From positions 62,001 to 126,000 of the forward strand of contig JAVBMN010000045.1 in the NCBI GenBank assembly GCA_031552405.1: 64,000 bases of DNA, written 5' to 3'. Made by a program: the position numbers and the translations under genes. Below, one piece after another: positions 9,081 to 18,649 of the stretch. The notes below the pieces were generated by a model. It was not told the origin of the DNA. It saw only the letters and a program-made list of their open reading frames with translations, and did not search any database. Numbering within the stretch: the stretch's first letter is position 1; every line of letters starts with the position of its first letter. The stretch comes from UBA1794 sp031552405 (lineage in GTDB: Bacteria; Bacteroidota; Bacteroidia; Bacteroidales; Bacteroidaceae).

Positions 9081-10781
9081 ATGCAATATACGTTTTTCGA
9101 CTTCATGCAATTGATGGGGTCACTCGGACTTTTCCTGTATGGAATGATTATCATGAGTGAAGGTTTGCAGAAGACAGCAGGCGACGGTCTGCGCAAAATT
9201 CTTACCGCGATGACTACAAACCGGGTTATGGGAGTATTAACCGGTGTGGCTATTACTGCATTAATTCAGTCATCCTCAGCTACTACCGTAATGGTAGTCA
9301 GCTTTGTGAATGCCGGGTTATTAACTCTTACCCAGTCTATCGGTGTAATTATGGGAGCTAATATTGGTACTACCGTCACAGCCTGGATTATTTCAGTCTT
9401 TGGTTTTAAAGTAGATATCTCCACCTATTGCTTCCCTTTGTTTGCCATTGCGCTACCTATGCTGATTTGTGCAAAGAACACGTGGAAGTACGTGGCTGAG
9501 TTTATATTCGGATTCTGCTTCCTCTTTATGGGCTTGGCTTTGTTGAAGGCTAATGCACCTGATCTCAGCCAAAATCCTGAGATGCTGGATTTTGTACAAA
9601 ACTATACCGACCTTGGCTTTTTCTCTATCATTCTGTTCCTTCTGATAGGTACTCTCCTTACGATGATTGTGCAGGCCTCTGCAGCTACCATGGCTATTAC
9701 GCTTATCATGTGCGCAAACGGTTGGATTGATTATTCACTCGGAGCCGCACTGGTGCTGGGCGAAAATATCGGTACCACGATAACGGCCAATCTGGCTGCA
9801 CTGACGGCCAACACACAATCAAAGCGTGCCGCATTGGCGCATCTGGTGTTCAATGTCTTTGGAGTGTTGTGGGTATTGGCTGTGTTTTATCCTTTTGTCA
9901 ATGCCGTTTCGTGGGGAGTGGATACATTTCTGAACCCAACTGATCAAGACGTGGCGGTTTCCTATAAATTATCTGCCTTCCATACTTGTTTTAATATATG
10001 TAATGTGTGTTTGCTTATTTGGTTCGTTCCACTTATCGAGAAGACTGTGACCCGGTTTATTCCCGGAGGTAAAAAGGATGAAGACGACGAGTACCGTCTC
10101 CGTTTTATTGGTGGCGGATTGCTCTCTACCTCAGAACTGTCCATTCTTCAGGCCGAGAAAGAAATCATAGTATACGGAGAGCGTACTCAGAAGATGTTCT
10201 ATATGATTGGTGATATGATGCAGGCAATAAATAAGAGCAACGAAGTAAATGTGATCTACAACAGAGTGAAGAAGTACGAAAACATCAGCAACAATATGGA
10301 AGTCGAGATAGCCAATTATTTAAATTCTGTATCAGGAGGACATCTGAGTCTGGATAGTAAATCGGAAATCCGTGCCATGCTTCGTAAAACAACCGAGATA
10401 GAAAGTATTGGCGACAGCTGCCTGAATCTGGCTCGTGCCCTCAAACGGAAAAAGGATGACGGCTTGCACTTCACTGAGAAACAGAAGGAGCATATAGCTG
10501 CCATGCTCGACCTGTGTGATAAAGCCATCATTCAGATGCTGGCATTATTACAAAAACACGACCTTACCCCTCACGATGTGGAGCTTTCTTATAAGCTGGA
10601 AGATGAAATAAACATCTATCGAAATCAATTAAAGAACATGAATCTGGCCGATGTAAGCGAGAAGAAGTACGATTATCCGATCAGTGTAATTTATATGGAT
10701 TTCATTAACGAATGCGAAAAATTAGGCGACTATGTAATAAATGTCATCGAAGCCAGTTTGGAAGAGAAGTTATCCAAATAA
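9081..10781 (+). CDS. Na+/phosphate cotransporter family protein
   Basis: A membrane transporter of about 566 residues from the preferred ATG at 9081 (MQYTFFDFMQLMGSLG); an in-frame ATG at 9027 adds 18 residues. Two inverted Na/Pi-cotransporter repeats are visible, with the signature QSSSAT in the first and QASAAT in the second, spread over ~8-9 hydrophobic segments. Beyond residue ~340 a soluble helical domain resembles PhoU and ends near the C terminus. Phosphate import coupled to sodium is the family role. A weak -7-like box (TTTCTTTG, 9050-9057) falls between the two possible starts and favours the later one. Confidence 0.9.
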   Translation: MQYTFFDFMQLMGSLGLFLYGMIIMSEGLQKTAGDGLRKILTAMTTNRVMGVLTGVAITALIQSSSATTVMVVSFVNAGLLTLTQSIGVIMGANIGTTVTAWIISVFGFKVDISTYCFPLFAIALPMLICAKNTWKYVAEFIFGFCFLFMGLALLKANAPDLSQNPEMLDFVQNYTDLGFFSIILFLLIGTLLTMIVQASAATMAITLIMCANGWIDYSLGAALVLGENIGTTITANLAALTANTQSKRAALAHLVFNVFGVLWVLAVFYPFVNAVSWGVDTFLNPTDQDVAVSYKLSAFHTCFNICNVCLLIWFVPLIEKTVTRFIPGGKKDEDDEYRLRFIGGGLLSTSELSILQAEKEIIVYGERTQKMFYMIGDMMQAINKSNEVNVIYNRVKKYENISNNMEVEIANYLNSVSGGHLSLDSKSEIRAMLRKTTEIESIGDSCLNLARALKRKKDDGLHFTEKQKEHIAAMLDLCDKAIIQMLALLQKHDLTPHDVELSYKLEDEINIYRNQLKNMNLADVSEKKYDYPISVIYMDFINECEKLGDYVINVIEASLEEKLSK

Positions 10782-10803
10782 ATAGAATTAAAACAGTAAA
10801 GCC

Positions 10804-11817
10804 ATGATAGAACCTCCTTACTCCCCCGCCCCCGACCGCTATGAGGGTGGGATGCCTTATCGCCGATGCGGTAATAGCGGTGTGTTACTTCCTGCCCTTG
10901 CCTTAGGTCTTTGGCATAATTTTGGTGGAGTAGACACTTTTTCCAATGCACAGTCAATGGCGCATTACGCCTTTGACCGTGGTATTACCCACTTTGATTT
11001 AGCCAATAATTATGGTCCTCCTTACGGATCGGCAGAAGAAACGTTCGGCTTATTAATGGAACGTTCCTTTCGCCCCTATCGTGATGAACTGTTTATAAGC
11101 ACCAAGGCTGGTCATGATATATGGCCTGGTCCTTATGGCAATTGGGGCTCTCGTAAGTCCCTCATGGCAAGCCTCAATCAGAGTTTGCGGCGCATGAAGC
11201 TGGATTATGTGGATATATTTTACACACACCGTTATGACCCTGATACTCCCTTGGAAGAAACGATGCAAACGCTTGTGGATATCGTTCGCCAAGGTAAGGC
11301 TCTCTACATAGGGCTTTCCAAATACCCGTACGAGGTGGCAGAGCGTGCCTATCGCTACCTTAGAGAACGGGATGTGCCCTGCTTAGCGTACCAAGGGAAA
11401 CTGAGCTTATTACATCAGGTGCCTGTGCAAGAAGGTATTCTGCGCCAAGCTGCCGAGCAAGGCGCCGGATTTGTAGCCTTCTCCCCTTTAGCGCAAGGCT
11501 TGCTTACCGACCGTTATTTGAAGGGTAACGTGCCTTCCGACTCTCGCATGGCAAGAGGTGCATTCCTGAAACAAGAAAATCTTACAGACGAGTTGCTGGA
11601 GCAGCTTCACGCTCTGAATGATTTGGCTCGCGATCGCGGTCAGGCTCTTGCCGAGCTGGCCCTAAGCTGGGTATTGCATTACAAAGAGGTTACCTCCTTA
11701 ATTATTGGCGCCAGCTCTACAGCACAATTGGCCAATAACCTAAAAGTTCTGGAGGATGCCCCCCTTACTGCCGAAGAGCTTGCTTTCATTGATGAGATCC
11801 TGCACCCGGAGAAATAA
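10804..11817 (+). CDS. Aldo/keto reductase, L-glyceraldehyde-3-phosphate reductase type
   Basis: A 337-residue NADPH-dependent cytoplasmic reductase. The N terminus (MPYRRCGNSGVLLPALALGLWHNFGG) and the segment HFDLANNYGPPYGSAE, with the catalytic Asp and Tyr, match the YghZ/MgrA group, which reduces L-glyceraldehyde 3-phosphate and methylglyoxal. The catalytic Lys is in FISTKAG, and the C-terminal IIGASSTAQLANNL is the cofactor-phosphate loop. It is 22 bases downstream of the transporter and upstream of the FucO-like gene, so detoxification of sugar-derived aldehydes is a plausible shared theme. Confidence 0.88.
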   Translation: MIEPPYSPAPDRYEGGMPYRRCGNSGVLLPALALGLWHNFGGVDTFSNAQSMAHYAFDRGITHFDLANNYGPPYGSAEETFGLLMERSFRPYRDELFISTKAGHDIWPGPYGNWGSRKSLMASLNQSLRRMKLDYVDIFYTHRYDPDTPLEETMQTLVDIVRQGKALYIGLSKYPYEVAERAYRYLRERDVPCLAYQGKLSLLHQVPVQEGILRQAAEQGAGFVAFSPLAQGLLTDRYLKGNVPSDSRMARGAFLKQENLTDELLEQLHALNDLARDRGQALAELALSWVLHYKEVTSLIIGASSTAQLANNLKVLEDAPLTAEELAFIDEILHPEK

Positions 11818-11829
11818 TGCTAGTTTAAT

Positions 11830-11888
11830 AAGATTGTACTTTTAACACCTTAAATTATGTACTATTGAAACCTTTTAAGTACAATCTT
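11830..11888. promoter_or_regulatory. 12-bp perfect inverted repeat upstream of the FucO-like gene
   Basis: AAGATTGTACTT (11830-11841) and AAGTACAATCTT (11877-11888) are perfect inverted repeats 35 bases apart. They end just before a consensus -7 box (TACATTTG, 11893-11900). The pair could be an operator for the downstream gene or part of a terminator for the aldo/keto reductase gene. The lack of a T run makes the operator reading a little better. Confidence 0.4.
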
Positions 11889-11892
11889 TGCC

Positions 11893-11900
11893 TACATTTG
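11893..11900 (+). promoter_or_regulatory. -7 promoter box of the FucO-like gene
   Basis: TACATTTG matches TAnnTTTG exactly, 60 bases upstream of the ATG at 11960. It lies downstream of the alternative upstream start at 11888, so that longer start is unlikely. Confidence 0.55.
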
Positions 11901-11959
11901 CTTCTGGTTTAGCTAAATGTTCACTTTTTATTTACCTCATAATAAAACCATTTAACATC

Positions 11960-13114
11960 ATGATTCGTAGATTTATTTTAAACGAAGTGTCCTATTTTGG
12001 ACCCGGTGCACGCCAGGTGTTACCCGAAGAGATCGGCCGTTTAGGTTTGAAGAAAGCGTTTGTAGCTACAGACAAGGATTTAATTAAGTTTGGAGTAGCT
12101 GATAAAGTACTTACGGTACTTGACAAAGCAGGTATTCCCTACGAGATATTTAGCGAAATCAAACCCAACCCTACCGTTACGAATGTAAAAGCCGGAGTAG
12201 CTGCATATGCTGCATCCGGAGCTGATTTTATCCTGGCTATCGGAGGTGGTTCTTCTATTGATACTGCCAAAGCCATCGGTATTATTACAAACAACCCCGA
12301 GTTTAGTGACGTAGTTTCTCTGGAAGGCGTAGCTCCTACCAAGAAAAAGACAGTGCCTATCATCGCTCTCCCTACTACTGCCGGTACAGCTGCCGAGGTG
12401 ACCATTAACTATGTAATCACCGACGAAGAGAATAAGAAGAAGATGGTATGTGTAGATCCTAACGACATCCCCGCACTGGCTATTGTGGATGCTGAATTGA
12501 TGTACACCCTTCCCAAAAGTCTTACAGCCGCTACAGGTATGGATGCCCTGACTCACGCCATAGAAGGTCTTATTACCAAAGGAGCTTGGGAAATGAGCGA
12601 TATGTTTGAGATCAAAGCTATCGAAATGATTACTCGCTATCTGGAAACTGCAGTAAACGAGCCCAACAATGCCGAGGCCCGCGACGGTATGGCTGTGGCA
12701 CAGTACATTGCCGGTATGGCATTTTCTAATGTAGGTCTTGGAGTAGTACACGGTATGGCCCATCCGCTGGGTGCGATCTTTGACATTCCCCACGGTGTGG
12801 CAAATGCCGTATTGCTGCCCACTATCATGGAATACAACATGCCCGCCGCATTAGATAAATATGTAGACATCGCTAAAGCTATGAACGTATACTCCTGCGG
12901 TATGACTACCGAAGAAGCCGCCTGCGCTGCGGTAGAAGCTGTGAAAGCGCTTTCCATTAAGGTAGGAATCCCGCAACACCTTAGCGAACTGGGTATTAAG
13001 GAAAGCGATCTGCCGATTCTTTCCGCCTCGGCCATTGCTGATGTATGTACCCCCGGTAATCCGCGCGAGGTGACAGAGGAGGTTATACTTGACTTGTATA
13101 AGAAGGTACTATAA
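11960..13114 (+). CDS. fucO: Iron-containing alcohol dehydrogenase, lactaldehyde reductase (FucO-like)
   Basis: A 384-residue group III alcohol dehydrogenase. In fucose and rhamnose catabolism FucO reduces L-lactaldehyde to propanediol with NADH. The nucleotide-binding GGGSSIDTAKA is near residue 95, followed by TTAGTAAEVT. Iron ligands are recognisable in DALTHAIEG and in the two His of GVVHGMAHPLGAIFDIPHG. The start MIRRFILNEVSYFGPGA is the standard FucO N terminus. The fucose link fits the GH95 fucosidase and GDP-fucose genes elsewhere in the window, but no other fucose catabolic gene is adjacent. Confidence 0.9.
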   Translation: MIRRFILNEVSYFGPGARQVLPEEIGRLGLKKAFVATDKDLIKFGVADKVLTVLDKAGIPYEIFSEIKPNPTVTNVKAGVAAYAASGADFILAIGGGSSIDTAKAIGIITNNPEFSDVVSLEGVAPTKKKTVPIIALPTTAGTAAEVTINYVITDEENKKKMVCVDPNDIPALAIVDAELMYTLPKSLTAATGMDALTHAIEGLITKGAWEMSDMFEIKAIEMITRYLETAVNEPNNAEARDGMAVAQYIAGMAFSNVGLGVVHGMAHPLGAIFDIPHGVANAVLLPTIMEYNMPAALDKYVDIAKAMNVYSCGMTTEEAACAAVEAVKALSIKVGIPQHLSELGIKESDLPILSASAIADVCTPGNPREVTEEVILDLYKKVL

Positions 13115-13142
13115 CAATCCTCCCCTGCATAAGGGAATAAGA

Positions 13143-13186
13143 TTAGCGCTAAAACCAAAAGGGTAACCCCATGGTTTTAGCGCTAA
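13143..13186. terminator. Bidirectional hairpin between convergent genes
   Basis: Perfect 15-base arms (TTAGCGCTAAAACCA / TGGTTTTAGCGCTAA) with a 14-base loop lie between the 3' ends of the FucO-like gene and the M24 peptidase gene. Confidence 0.75.
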
Positions 13187-13218
13187 ATTTATGTGGAGAA
13201 CAGACTAAAGCAGGGCGG

Positions 13219-14379
13219 TTACAATTCAACAATCTCCTCCGGAGCATTAGTGAGCTTCATGATCCCGTCACGGGTCAGCGCCCAAGTATTCTCTACTCCT
13301 ACCGCACCTATGCCGGGCAGTACTATTTTTGGCTCGAGGGCAAAGACCATACCGGGCTCCAGCTCCTGTCGGATACCTGGGGCAAAGACTGGTGCTTCAT
13401 TGATCTCTATGCCTACTCCGTGGCCGATAAAACGTGCTTGCTGGGTGCTTCCCATAAAACGGTCAGCAAAGCCAGCCTTTTCAGCTATGGATATGCCTAC
13501 TTTATATAGATCTTCACATAGGATGCCAGGCTTGGCCTTCTCTATAACAGCCTGCTGAATGTCGATACAAACCTGGTGCGCTGCATAGGCCTCGGGAGTA
13601 AGCTTACCAATGGAAAACACGCGACTCATATCGCTCATATATCCATTGAAGTTGCCCCCCATATCTACCATGACACTTTGGCCTTCTTGCAGCACGGTGC
13701 CATTCATCCCTCCCGGAAGCGCAGGATCTACCCCCTCGCCACCCAGCGCAAAATCATAGGGCGAAGGGGCTGATGCATTGTCGCCCGCAAGAACATGGCC
13801 CATAAAGATCTCCATGCTCTGACCGAAGACTCTGAAAATACCAAGGCATCCCTCCCGGCGCATAAGGTGTTCTACCTCAATGGCCAGATCGTTATCGGTC
13901 ATTCCGGAGCGGTATGCAGCAGGAATCTGGCTGTATGCCTTTTCATGTAGAATGCCCGCACGACGAAACATCTCAATTTCCAGGTCGGTTTTTATGCTAC
14001 GCGCCTGGCGGATGAGCGGGGTACCATTCACCACTTCCGCATCTGGAAATAAGGCAGCCAAACGGGTATAGGCGGTATAAGGAAGTTCGTCACCTTCCAG
14101 CATCACCTTTGTAGGCATAGGAAGTCCTTCCTCTAGCAGGATGCCCGGAATATCTTCGGGCTTACGGATGGAAAAAAGCAACTCGCCCGAGAGATTGTTG
14201 GGGCGTTTTACAAATAGACGAGCTGGCGCATTAAGTGGCAGATACAGGTATCCGCTAACAATACGTCCGCAGGTATATAACAAATTTACATTACAGGTAA
14301 TAAGGGCAGCTTCGATACCTTGTGCTGCCATGAAGACGCGTATCTTATCGCGGCGTGATTTTAATTCCGGTAGTAACAT
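13219..14379 (-). CDS. M24-family aminopeptidase P-like metallopeptidase
   Basis: A 386-residue cytoplasmic Xaa-Pro peptidase. A creatinase N-terminal domain (~1-130) precedes the pita-bread catalytic domain. The metal ligands can be placed: Asp in VMVDMGG, Asp in MSDMSR, His in IGHGVGIEINE, Glu in ALEPK and Glu in VENTWAL. It likely removes N-terminal residues preceding proline. The start MLLPELKSRRDKIRVFM is normal. It is downstream of the phosphosugar mutase gene, but a terminator lies between, so it may be transcribed separately. Confidence 0.9.
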   Translation of the reverse strand: MLLPELKSRRDKIRVFMAAQGIEAALITCNVNLLYTCGRIVSGYLYLPLNAPARLFVKRPNNLSGELLFSIRKPEDIPGILLEEGLPMPTKVMLEGDELPYTAYTRLAALFPDAEVVNGTPLIRQARSIKTDLEIEMFRRAGILHEKAYSQIPAAYRSGMTDNDLAIEVEHLMRREGCLGIFRVFGQSMEIFMGHVLAGDNASAPSPYDFALGGEGVDPALPGGMNGTVLQEGQSVMVDMGGNFNGYMSDMSRVFSIGKLTPEAYAAHQVCIDIQQAVIEKAKPGILCEDLYKVGISIAEKAGFADRFMGSTQQARFIGHGVGIEINEAPVFAPGIRQELEPGMVFALEPKIVLPGIGAVGVENTWALTRDGIMKLTNAPEEIVEL

Positions 14380-14400
14380 GAGCGTTGTTTTGAGTAGTAA

Positions 14401-14425
14401 AAGGGGCGAATCACCTCCGCCCCTT
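14401..14425 (-). terminator. Terminator of the phosphosugar mutase gene
   Basis: AAGGGGCG / CGCCCCTT arms with a 9-base loop lie just past the stop at 14437. On the minus strand they are followed by TTACTAC after the terminal Ts. Confidence 0.7.
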
Positions 14426-14436
14426 CTCTTTTATAA

Positions 14437-16185
14437 TTAAATACCTAATGATTTTTTTACATTTTCAATCTTCACATCTGCTTCCTGATCAGCCCGGTCG
14501 TAACAACCGCGGCATTTCATCTCTCCCTTCACTTCCACATAAAACTTGATCTTAGGTTCTGTTCCTGAGGGGCGTACGCTAACTTTAGATCCGTCTTCGG
14601 TAAAGTACTGCAATACATCGCTTGTTTCGGGCATATCAAGTGTAGTCACTTTGCCATCGCCATCAGTAGCTTGCAGAGAGAGGAAGTCTTTTACAAGTAC
14701 CACCTTGCTTCCGGCCAGTTCGCGGGGAGGGTTGTTACGGAAATCAGTCATCATCTGCTGAATTTCTTCCGCACCACTCTTTCCTTTCTTCACTACGCTG
14801 ATACCTTTTTCTTTGGAGAATCCATATTCTACGTAGATATCCTGCATAAGTTCGTAGAGCGACTTGCCCTGATCCTTAGCCCAGGCTGCAATTTCGCAGA
14901 TCAGGCAGCAGGCAGATACAGCATCTTTGTCGCGTACGAAATCTTCGGCTAAGAAACCATAGCTCTCTTCACCTCCGCCGATATATTTCTTGGTGCCTTC
15001 ATTCAGACGGATTTCACGGGCAATCCATTTAAAGCCAGTGTAGCAGTCCATCATTTCCAAGTTGTTGCGGTCGGCAATTACCTTGATGACCTCGGTTGTT
15101 ACGATGGTTTTTACGATGTACTCATTGCCGGTAAGCTTATTGAGGGCCTTCATATTGCTGATGATGTAATACAGAAACATAAGGCTGGTCTGGTTACCGT
15201 TGATAAGTGTCCACTCGCCCTTGTCATTCTTGGCAGCAATACCTACACGGTCTGCATCGGGATCACTGGCCATTACCAAGTCGGCATCTACTTCCTTGGC
15301 CTTCTCAATAGCCAAGTTCAGGGCCGCGGGTTCTTCGGGATTAGGACTTACCACAGTAGGAAAATCGCCGCTTACCACATTCTGCTCGGGTACGGCAATT
15401 ACATTTTCAAAGCCCCACATTTTCAATCCTCTGGGGATGATGTGTACGCCTGTACCGTGGATGGGGGTATATACGATCTTCAGATCTTTGTGCCGTGCAA
15501 TGACAGCTGGGTCAATGCTTACCGTTTTTACGGCATCCAGATAGGCTTGGTCTATATCTTCACCGATGATCTGGATAAGATCAGGATTGCCCTGAAACTT
15601 GATGTCTTCCGCCGAAGCTACTTTGTTTACTTCATCAATAATGCCGGTATCATGTGGGGCAAGTACCTGTGCACCGTCTTCCCAATACGCTTTGTAGCCA
15701 TTGTATTCTTTCGGGTTGTGGCTGGCAGTGATATTGATACCACTCTGGCATCCCAAATGGCGGATAGCGAAGCTTATCTCGGGTGTAGGACGAAGGTCGT
15801 CAAAGAGGTATACTTTGATACCGTTTGCTGAGAATATTTCAGCAGAAATTTCGGCAAACTTGCGACTATTGTTACGACAGTCATGACCTATCACCACGCT
15901 GATTTGCGGCAGATCCTTAAAGTTCTTGTTTAAGTAGTTGGCAAAGCCTTGTGTAGCCGCCCCTACAGTATATATATTCATGCGGTTGCTACCTACGCCC
16001 ATAATGCCGCGCAGCCCGCCTGTTCCAAATTCCAATTCTCTGTAAAATGCTTCAATCAGATCGGTTTTATCCTCTGCAGCAAGCATCTTCTTCACCTCTT
16101 CCTGAGTTTCTTTATCGTATGCCGGAGAAAGCCATTTCTCTGCTTTTGCACTCACTTCCACCAACAACGCATCGTTATTTGCCAT
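14437..16185 (-). CDS. Phosphoglucomutase/phosphomannomutase-family enzyme
   Basis: A 582-residue alpha-D-phosphohexomutase (start at MANNDALLVEV; an ATG three codons upstream at 16194 is possible). The catalytic phosphoserine is in ITASHNPKEYNGYK near residue 155. The Mg-binding loop is DPDADRVG, the sugar-binding loop GGEESYG and the phosphate loop RPSGTEPKIKFY. All four active-site loops are present. The family interconverts glucose or mannose 1- and 6-phosphates. The length and the N-terminal WLSPAYDKET segment fit the PgcA-like alpha-phosphoglucomutases common in Bacteroidetes. Confidence 0.92.
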   Translation of the reverse strand: MANNDALLVEVSAKAEKWLSPAYDKETQEEVKKMLAAEDKTDLIEAFYRELEFGTGGLRGIMGVGSNRMNIYTVGAATQGFANYLNKNFKDLPQISVVIGHDCRNNSRKFAEISAEIFSANGIKVYLFDDLRPTPEISFAIRHLGCQSGINITASHNPKEYNGYKAYWEDGAQVLAPHDTGIIDEVNKVASAEDIKFQGNPDLIQIIGEDIDQAYLDAVKTVSIDPAVIARHKDLKIVYTPIHGTGVHIIPRGLKMWGFENVIAVPEQNVVSGDFPTVVSPNPEEPAALNLAIEKAKEVDADLVMASDPDADRVGIAAKNDKGEWTLINGNQTSLMFLYYIISNMKALNKLTGNEYIVKTIVTTEVIKVIADRNNLEMMDCYTGFKWIAREIRLNEGTKKYIGGGEESYGFLAEDFVRDKDAVSACCLICEIAAWAKDQGKSLYELMQDIYVEYGFSKEKGISVVKKGKSGAEEIQQMMTDFRNNPPRELAGSKVVLVKDFLSLQATDGDGKVTTLDMPETSDVLQYFTEDGSKVSVRPSGTEPKIKFYVEVKGEMKCRGCYDRADQEADVKIENVKKSLGI

Positions 16186-16219
16186 ATTAATCAAGTTTAC
16201 TGGTTATCATATTTTGCTA

Positions 16220-16227
16220 CAAAAGTA
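16220..16227 (-). promoter_or_regulatory. -7 promoter box of the phosphosugar mutase gene
   Basis: On the minus strand this reads TACTTTTG, a perfect TAnnTTTG, 35 bases upstream of the start at 16185. A matching -33 box is not clear. Confidence 0.5.
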
Positions 16228-16328
16228 CGGCATATTCTTTTTCCGTCCTAATATTTAGTGTATAAATTCCTCTAAAAAGAGTTAGTAAAAGGGTGCCCAG
16301 AGAATAAGCACACGAAACTGTTTTATGC

Positions 16329-18599
16329 TCATTCCGGTATGTACAGTACCACTGTTGACATGGGGGCTACGGACAAACTAGGAACCTTCACGGTGCTTTT
16401 GGAAGGAAGCTCTACCACCCCTTTTGCTTTGGGTATTTCCAAGGTAAAGTTACGGTCGCGGGTACAGTTCATGCCGATGAGGTAGTTTCCGTAACGCAGG
16501 GTGTAGAAGTCGCCCCTTCCGGCGTAGATATTCTCTTGTCCGGGTTTCCAGCTTATTCCATCGGGTACTTTTGCGATGGGGAGTTCTTCGCCTGTATGTG
16601 CGGATTGTACTCCCGGATAGAAATCACGGGCATCAGAGAAGTGCAGGTTTACTCGTCCCGGGCGTTTGTACTTCAGACCGCTGTCGGTAAATTTCACATC
16701 CTCAAATACGGTGGCTACATGATCAGTCTCCGGAGTCATATAATGTATGCGGGCCAGGAAGTTTACCGCATAATTGGAGCGCCAGTACAGGGATGCATAG
16801 AATATCTCTTCGCCGTTCTTAATGGCTACCACACCTATCTCTTCGTCACTGAACACCACATCGGGCATTCCCTTTGACATAGGAAGCTTGGCATTTCTGT
16901 GGGGTTGATTCTTGATAAGTTCGTAGTTTTGGGGCACTCTCAGCAGGTTGTATATGGATTGGGTACCACGGTCGGTCATTCGTTCCTTTACCACTGAGAA
17001 GAATTGGTTGTCGTCCAGCATCTGCTGCGCATGGGCAATCATATTGGGGTTCATTGTGGAAGCGGTGACCATGAAAGGCTCTGTTTCCCGGGTATAGCCT
17101 TTCTCTCCATACAGGATGTTGGCGGGGTAATATCCGTGGTCACGCCAGCCAATTACAGCCTCGGCGCGCATGGCGCGGTATCCATCGTTATCTAGGGACG
17201 GATAACGAAAGTAAGAACGGGCCTTGGCCATCTTAAGTATCTGCTCCCGGATGATTGCATCTCTTGAGTCGCCCAGACACTTTTCGCCTGTTACATCGTA
17301 AATCAGGTTCATCCAGTGGAGTATCTCGCCGTAACCGCCCACAAAGCCTAGTTCTTTTGTCAGGCCCTTTTCGGTCAGCTGGAAGTAGTTCGTTCCCAAA
17401 GGCTTTTCCGGGCCTTCATTTGTTTCTCGGCCTAGCCAGGGAGCAAGACCCATTGATTCATACAAATACCTTAAAGGCTGATACACAGGCAATGCCTTTT
17501 CGTACTCCACCACTGCCAGTATACGGTTTACATGATAGAGGTATAAATCCACAATCATACTCTGGTTGGTGTATTGCCGGCGGTGTGTTTTGGCGTATTC
17601 CACGCAGGATGTCAGGAGTTCCGACCAATTTTGGCGTCTTGTCCGTCCATTCTCCATCTTTGCATCAAGCACCTCTCTGATCTGAGGAACAAAGAAATAA
17701 ATGGCATTACAGGTCTTACCCGCTGTACTCCATGTCTCAATGAATGAGGGCTTTTCCTTGAACTGATTGTAGAAACGATCTGTTTCTGAAATTACTTTTT
17801 GTATGACCACGTCTTTCTTATATGCGGTTGTCCAGGGCACATAATAGGCCTCTGCAATAAGCAGTAACTCATCCTCCGAATTGTTTTTTCTGGCAAGAAT
17901 TTTGTTTATCTCAGTATTCACCAAGTTTTTCACCTCTGTCAGCACTTCCTCTCCTGGTGCAGTACGTACGGTCGCTTGGGGTTCTTTTCCTTGTTTCTCG
18001 CTTTTAGAAGGTATAAAACAAGTCCCGGTATGTGTATAGCCTTTGTACAGTGCTTTTGAGGGTTTCACCATCGGTTTCTGATAACTATCGAATGTTTCGC
18101 CGTACCGGAAGATGCTGCCGGTGGAGCGAATGCTCAGCTCTATCTCTTTCTTTCCTTTCGTCATACTGAGGGGCAGAGGCAAGGTGGTATAGGTAAACCT
18201 GCCCTGATAAGGAGCATCCTCATTGGCAATGTCCAGCATATCATAGTCACCCAAATGACGATAACCTATCTGTTTACCCTCGCAAAACAGGATCAGTATA
18301 TTGCTGTTACCTGTATCCGATCCCCAAAAGCGGACAGTAAAGTAATTCTGCATATCGGGATTTACCTTCATTTTAAAGGTCATGTTTCCCCCTTCTACCC
18401 GCTCGCCTTCTACAGGCAGGAGCTGGCGGGCGGGTTCATTAAGTCCTCCCTTTATGATCTGGCTACTGATTTGAGACAAAGAATGTCTCTTTTCAGAAGA
18501 GGGATTGCCGAAGACTATTTCATCAACGGGTTTTGTTTGCGCAAAAGTATGTAACGCGATAAATGACATTAGCATGCTAAAAATTACTGTCTTTCTCAT
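16329..18599 (-). CDS. Secreted protein of unknown function, lyase-like architecture
   Basis: I do not recognise this 756-residue protein. It has a signal peptide (MRKTVIFSMLMSFIALHTFAQ), an N-terminal beta-rich part (~30-190, FTVRFWGSDTGN), a long helical middle (~220-560, with WMNLIYDVTGE and RAEAVIGWRDHGYYPAN) and a beta-rich C terminus (~590-756). A toroid of helices followed by a beta sandwich is common among polysaccharide lyases and some GH families, so a role on plant or host glycan is inferred. It is the last gene of the GH127-GH2 cluster, 50 bases after the GH2 gene. Confidence 0.75.
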   Translation of the reverse strand: MRKTVIFSMLMSFIALHTFAQTKPVDEIVFGNPSSEKRHSLSQISSQIIKGGLNEPARQLLPVEGERVEGGNMTFKMKVNPDMQNYFTVRFWGSDTGNSNILILFCEGKQIGYRHLGDYDMLDIANEDAPYQGRFTYTTLPLPLSMTKGKKEIELSIRSTGSIFRYGETFDSYQKPMVKPSKALYKGYTHTGTCFIPSKSEKQGKEPQATVRTAPGEEVLTEVKNLVNTEINKILARKNNSEDELLLIAEAYYVPWTTAYKKDVVIQKVISETDRFYNQFKEKPSFIETWSTAGKTCNAIYFFVPQIREVLDAKMENGRTRRQNWSELLTSCVEYAKTHRRQYTNQSMIVDLYLYHVNRILAVVEYEKALPVYQPLRYLYESMGLAPWLGRETNEGPEKPLGTNYFQLTEKGLTKELGFVGGYGEILHWMNLIYDVTGEKCLGDSRDAIIREQILKMAKARSYFRYPSLDNDGYRAMRAEAVIGWRDHGYYPANILYGEKGYTRETEPFMVTASTMNPNMIAHAQQMLDDNQFFSVVKERMTDRGTQSIYNLLRVPQNYELIKNQPHRNAKLPMSKGMPDVVFSDEEIGVVAIKNGEEIFYASLYWRSNYAVNFLARIHYMTPETDHVATVFEDVKFTDSGLKYKRPGRVNLHFSDARDFYPGVQSAHTGEELPIAKVPDGISWKPGQENIYAGRGDFYTLRYGNYLIGMNCTRDRNFTLEIPKAKGVVELPSKSTVKVPSLSVAPMSTVVLYIPE

Positions 18600-18649
18600 G
18601 GAATATAATACTCTTTATAAGTGTGTAAAAGTACAATTAAAGCGGGAAA

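Noticed and set aside
12080..12793. Open frame of 237 codons on the minus strand opposite the FucO-like gene
   Set aside because: It lies wholly antisense to a well-supported enzyme, shows no family features and has the low-complexity Cys/His/Tyr-rich content of a shadow frame.
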